A DNA stretch of 15,909 bases from SFTH01 sp051878085 (GTDB lineage Bacteria; Bacillota; Clostridia; Christensenellales; Aristaeellaceae): NCBI GenBank assembly GCA_051878085.1, contig JBJEJN010000061.1, forward strand, positions 1-15,909, written 5' to 3'. Position numbers and translations under genes: made by a program. Positions 15,307 through 15,909 of this stretch are shown in pieces. The notes below the pieces were generated by a model that worked only from the letters and a program-made list of their open reading frames with translations, did not search any database and was not told the origin of the DNA. Numbering within the stretch: position 1 is the stretch's first letter; each line of letters begins with the position of its first letter.

Positions 15307-15337
15307 AGTACAAATACCTCCATTGGTTGTCCTCTGT

Positions 15338-15366
15338 ATCCTATCACAAGCCTGCGGAAGGGACAA
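15338..15366 (-). promoter_or_regulatory. Candidate promoter of the MATE gene
   Basis: On the minus strand TTGTCC (15366-15361, 4 of 6) and TAGGAT (15343-15338, 4 of 6) have 17-base spacing and lie between the folA terminator and the MATE start. Both hexamers are weak, so this is a position-based suggestion. Confidence 0.42.
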
Positions 15367-15397
15367 GGCGATTCAGGTAAAGAAGCGGACAAGGGCG

Positions 15398-15439
15398 AAC
15401 AAAAGACCTGCGGCGGAGGGATCGAACCCTCGTCGCAGG
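15398..15439 (-). terminator. Intrinsic terminator of folA
   Basis: On the minus strand CCTGCG-ACG-AGGG pairs with CCCT-CGC-CGCAGG across 15439-15407 (about 13 pairs including one G-U, with one bulged base and loop TTCGAT), followed by TCTTTTGTT. It lies 15 bases after the folA stop. The loop and flanks mimic a tRNA T arm, but no tRNA fits. Confidence 0.85.
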
Positions 15440-15454
15440 CCGGATGAAGCGCGT

Positions 15455-15909
15455 TTAAACGTTCAATTTGCGCCGGGTGTAGGTCACGTATTCGTAGGGA
15501 AGTTCGCCGTCGAAGCGCGCTTCCACGCGGCGGTCGAAGGCGGAGGCGTCGAATTCGGGAAAGAACACGTCTCCCTCCACGTCCGCGTCGATCTCGGTGA
15601 TGTACATCACATCCACCAGCGGCAGGGCCTCGGCAAAGAGCCGCGCGCCGCCGGAGACGAAGGCGTGGCGATCCCCCGCCAGCGCGATGGCCTCGTTGAG
15701 CGAGGATGCGGTGCAGAGGTTTTCCCCCTCGTAGCGCTGCGTGCGGGAGACGACGATGTTCAAACGCCCCGGCAGGGGACGGCCGATCTCCTCGTAGGTG
15801 ACGCGGCCCATGATGACGGCGTTGCCCATGGTGAGGTCGCGAAAGCGGTGCAGGTCGCCGGGGATGTTCCAGGGCAGACGGCCGTCGCGGCCGATGACGC
15901 GGTTCCGGG
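15455..15909 (-). CDS. folA: Dihydrofolate reductase (5' end cut by window edge)
   Basis: FolA reduces dihydrofolate to tetrahydrofolate with NADPH, keeping thymidylate and purine synthesis running; it is the target of trimethoprim. The frame is open to the right edge, so the ATG at 15829 is internal. Reading on gives NRVIGRDGRLPWNIPGDL, the conserved substrate-site motif with the catalytic acid in PGDL. About 150 residues are visible, so only some seven to ten N-terminal residues are missing from a usual length near 160. Further motifs are MGRVTYEEIGRPLPGRLNIV (NADPH and folate contacts), FVSGGARLF (glycine pair of the NADPH site) and a C-terminal YEYVTYTR strand. The strand, terminator and spacing show a unit separate from the MATE gene. 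Confidence 0.95.
   Translation of the reverse strand, partial: RNRVIGRDGRLPWNIPGDLHRFRDLTMGNAVIMGRVTYEEIGRPLPGRLNIVVSRTQRYEGENLCTASSLNEAIALAGDRHAFVSGGARLFAEALPLVDVMYITEIDADVEGDVFFPEFDASAFDRRVEARFDGELPYEYVTYTRRKLNV

Noticed and set aside
13799..15313. Second long minus-strand frame overlapping the MATE gene
   Set aside because: It is the +1 shadow of the MATE gene, rich in Arg, Gly and His without membrane segments; the adjacent frame encodes a clear 12-helix transporter.
15400..15445. tRNA gene on the minus strand
   Set aside because: Only a T-arm-like hairpin is present; there is no D arm or anticodon arm, the loop is one base short, and folA coding sequence begins 15 bases away.

Overview
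The window is GC-rich bacterial DNA that looks like a Gram-positive (Firmicutes/Clostridia-type) chromosome. Support for this is: a PyrK/PyrD class 1B dihydroorotate dehydrogenase pair; strong AGGAGG-type ribosome binding sites; consensus sigma-A promoters; a yybP-ykoY riboswitch with an intrinsic terminator; and a stand-alone S4-FtsJ TlyA protein. Aspartate transcarbamoylase with a separate PyrI regulatory chain points to Clostridia rather than Bacillus. A GC-rich gut-type clostridial lineage is my inference; the window holds no rRNA or tRNA marker. Coding density is high and no gap exceeds 300 bases. The longest, about 220 bases at 9480-9701, is filled by a promoter, a riboswitch and a terminator.

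Region 1 (1-5887, + strand) is the 3' part of a de novo pyrimidine operon: 'carB (cut by the left edge)-pyrK-pyrD-pyrF-pyrE-pyrB-pyrI, closed by a strong hairpin terminator. The genes overlap or lie within 18 bases of each other. Together they make carbamoyl phosphate, join it to aspartate, oxidise dihydroorotate, and convert orotate to OMP and then UMP. pyrC is absent from the window and carA, if linked, would lie to the left.

Region 2 (5893-9479, + strand) has its own extended -10 promoter and three closely spaced genes: an FMN nitroreductase-family protein, a DUF2201-type metallopeptidase-like/VWA protein, and a MoxR-type AAA+ ATPase. The last two form a MoxR-VWA pair of unknown client. 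I see no terminator after the ATPase gene.

Region 3 (9502-12393, + strand) is a metal-homeostasis unit: a near-perfect promoter, a yybP-ykoY (Mn2+) riboswitch whose P1 3' strand is shared with a terminator stem, and a SERCA-like P-type cation ATPase. The layout predicts an ON switch: metal binding keeps P1 closed, prevents the terminator and turns on an exporter.

Region 4 (12388-15909) holds tlyA (rRNA 2'-O-methyltransferase family, minus), a divergent small secreted CAP-domain protein (plus), a MATE-family efflux transporter (minus) and folA (dihydrofolate reductase, minus, cut by the right edge). Hairpin terminators separate these units. I found no insertion sequence, CRISPR array, prophage gene or complete tRNA. 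The most informative element is the riboswitch-ATPase unit; the least understood is the nitroreductase/VWA/MoxR operon.
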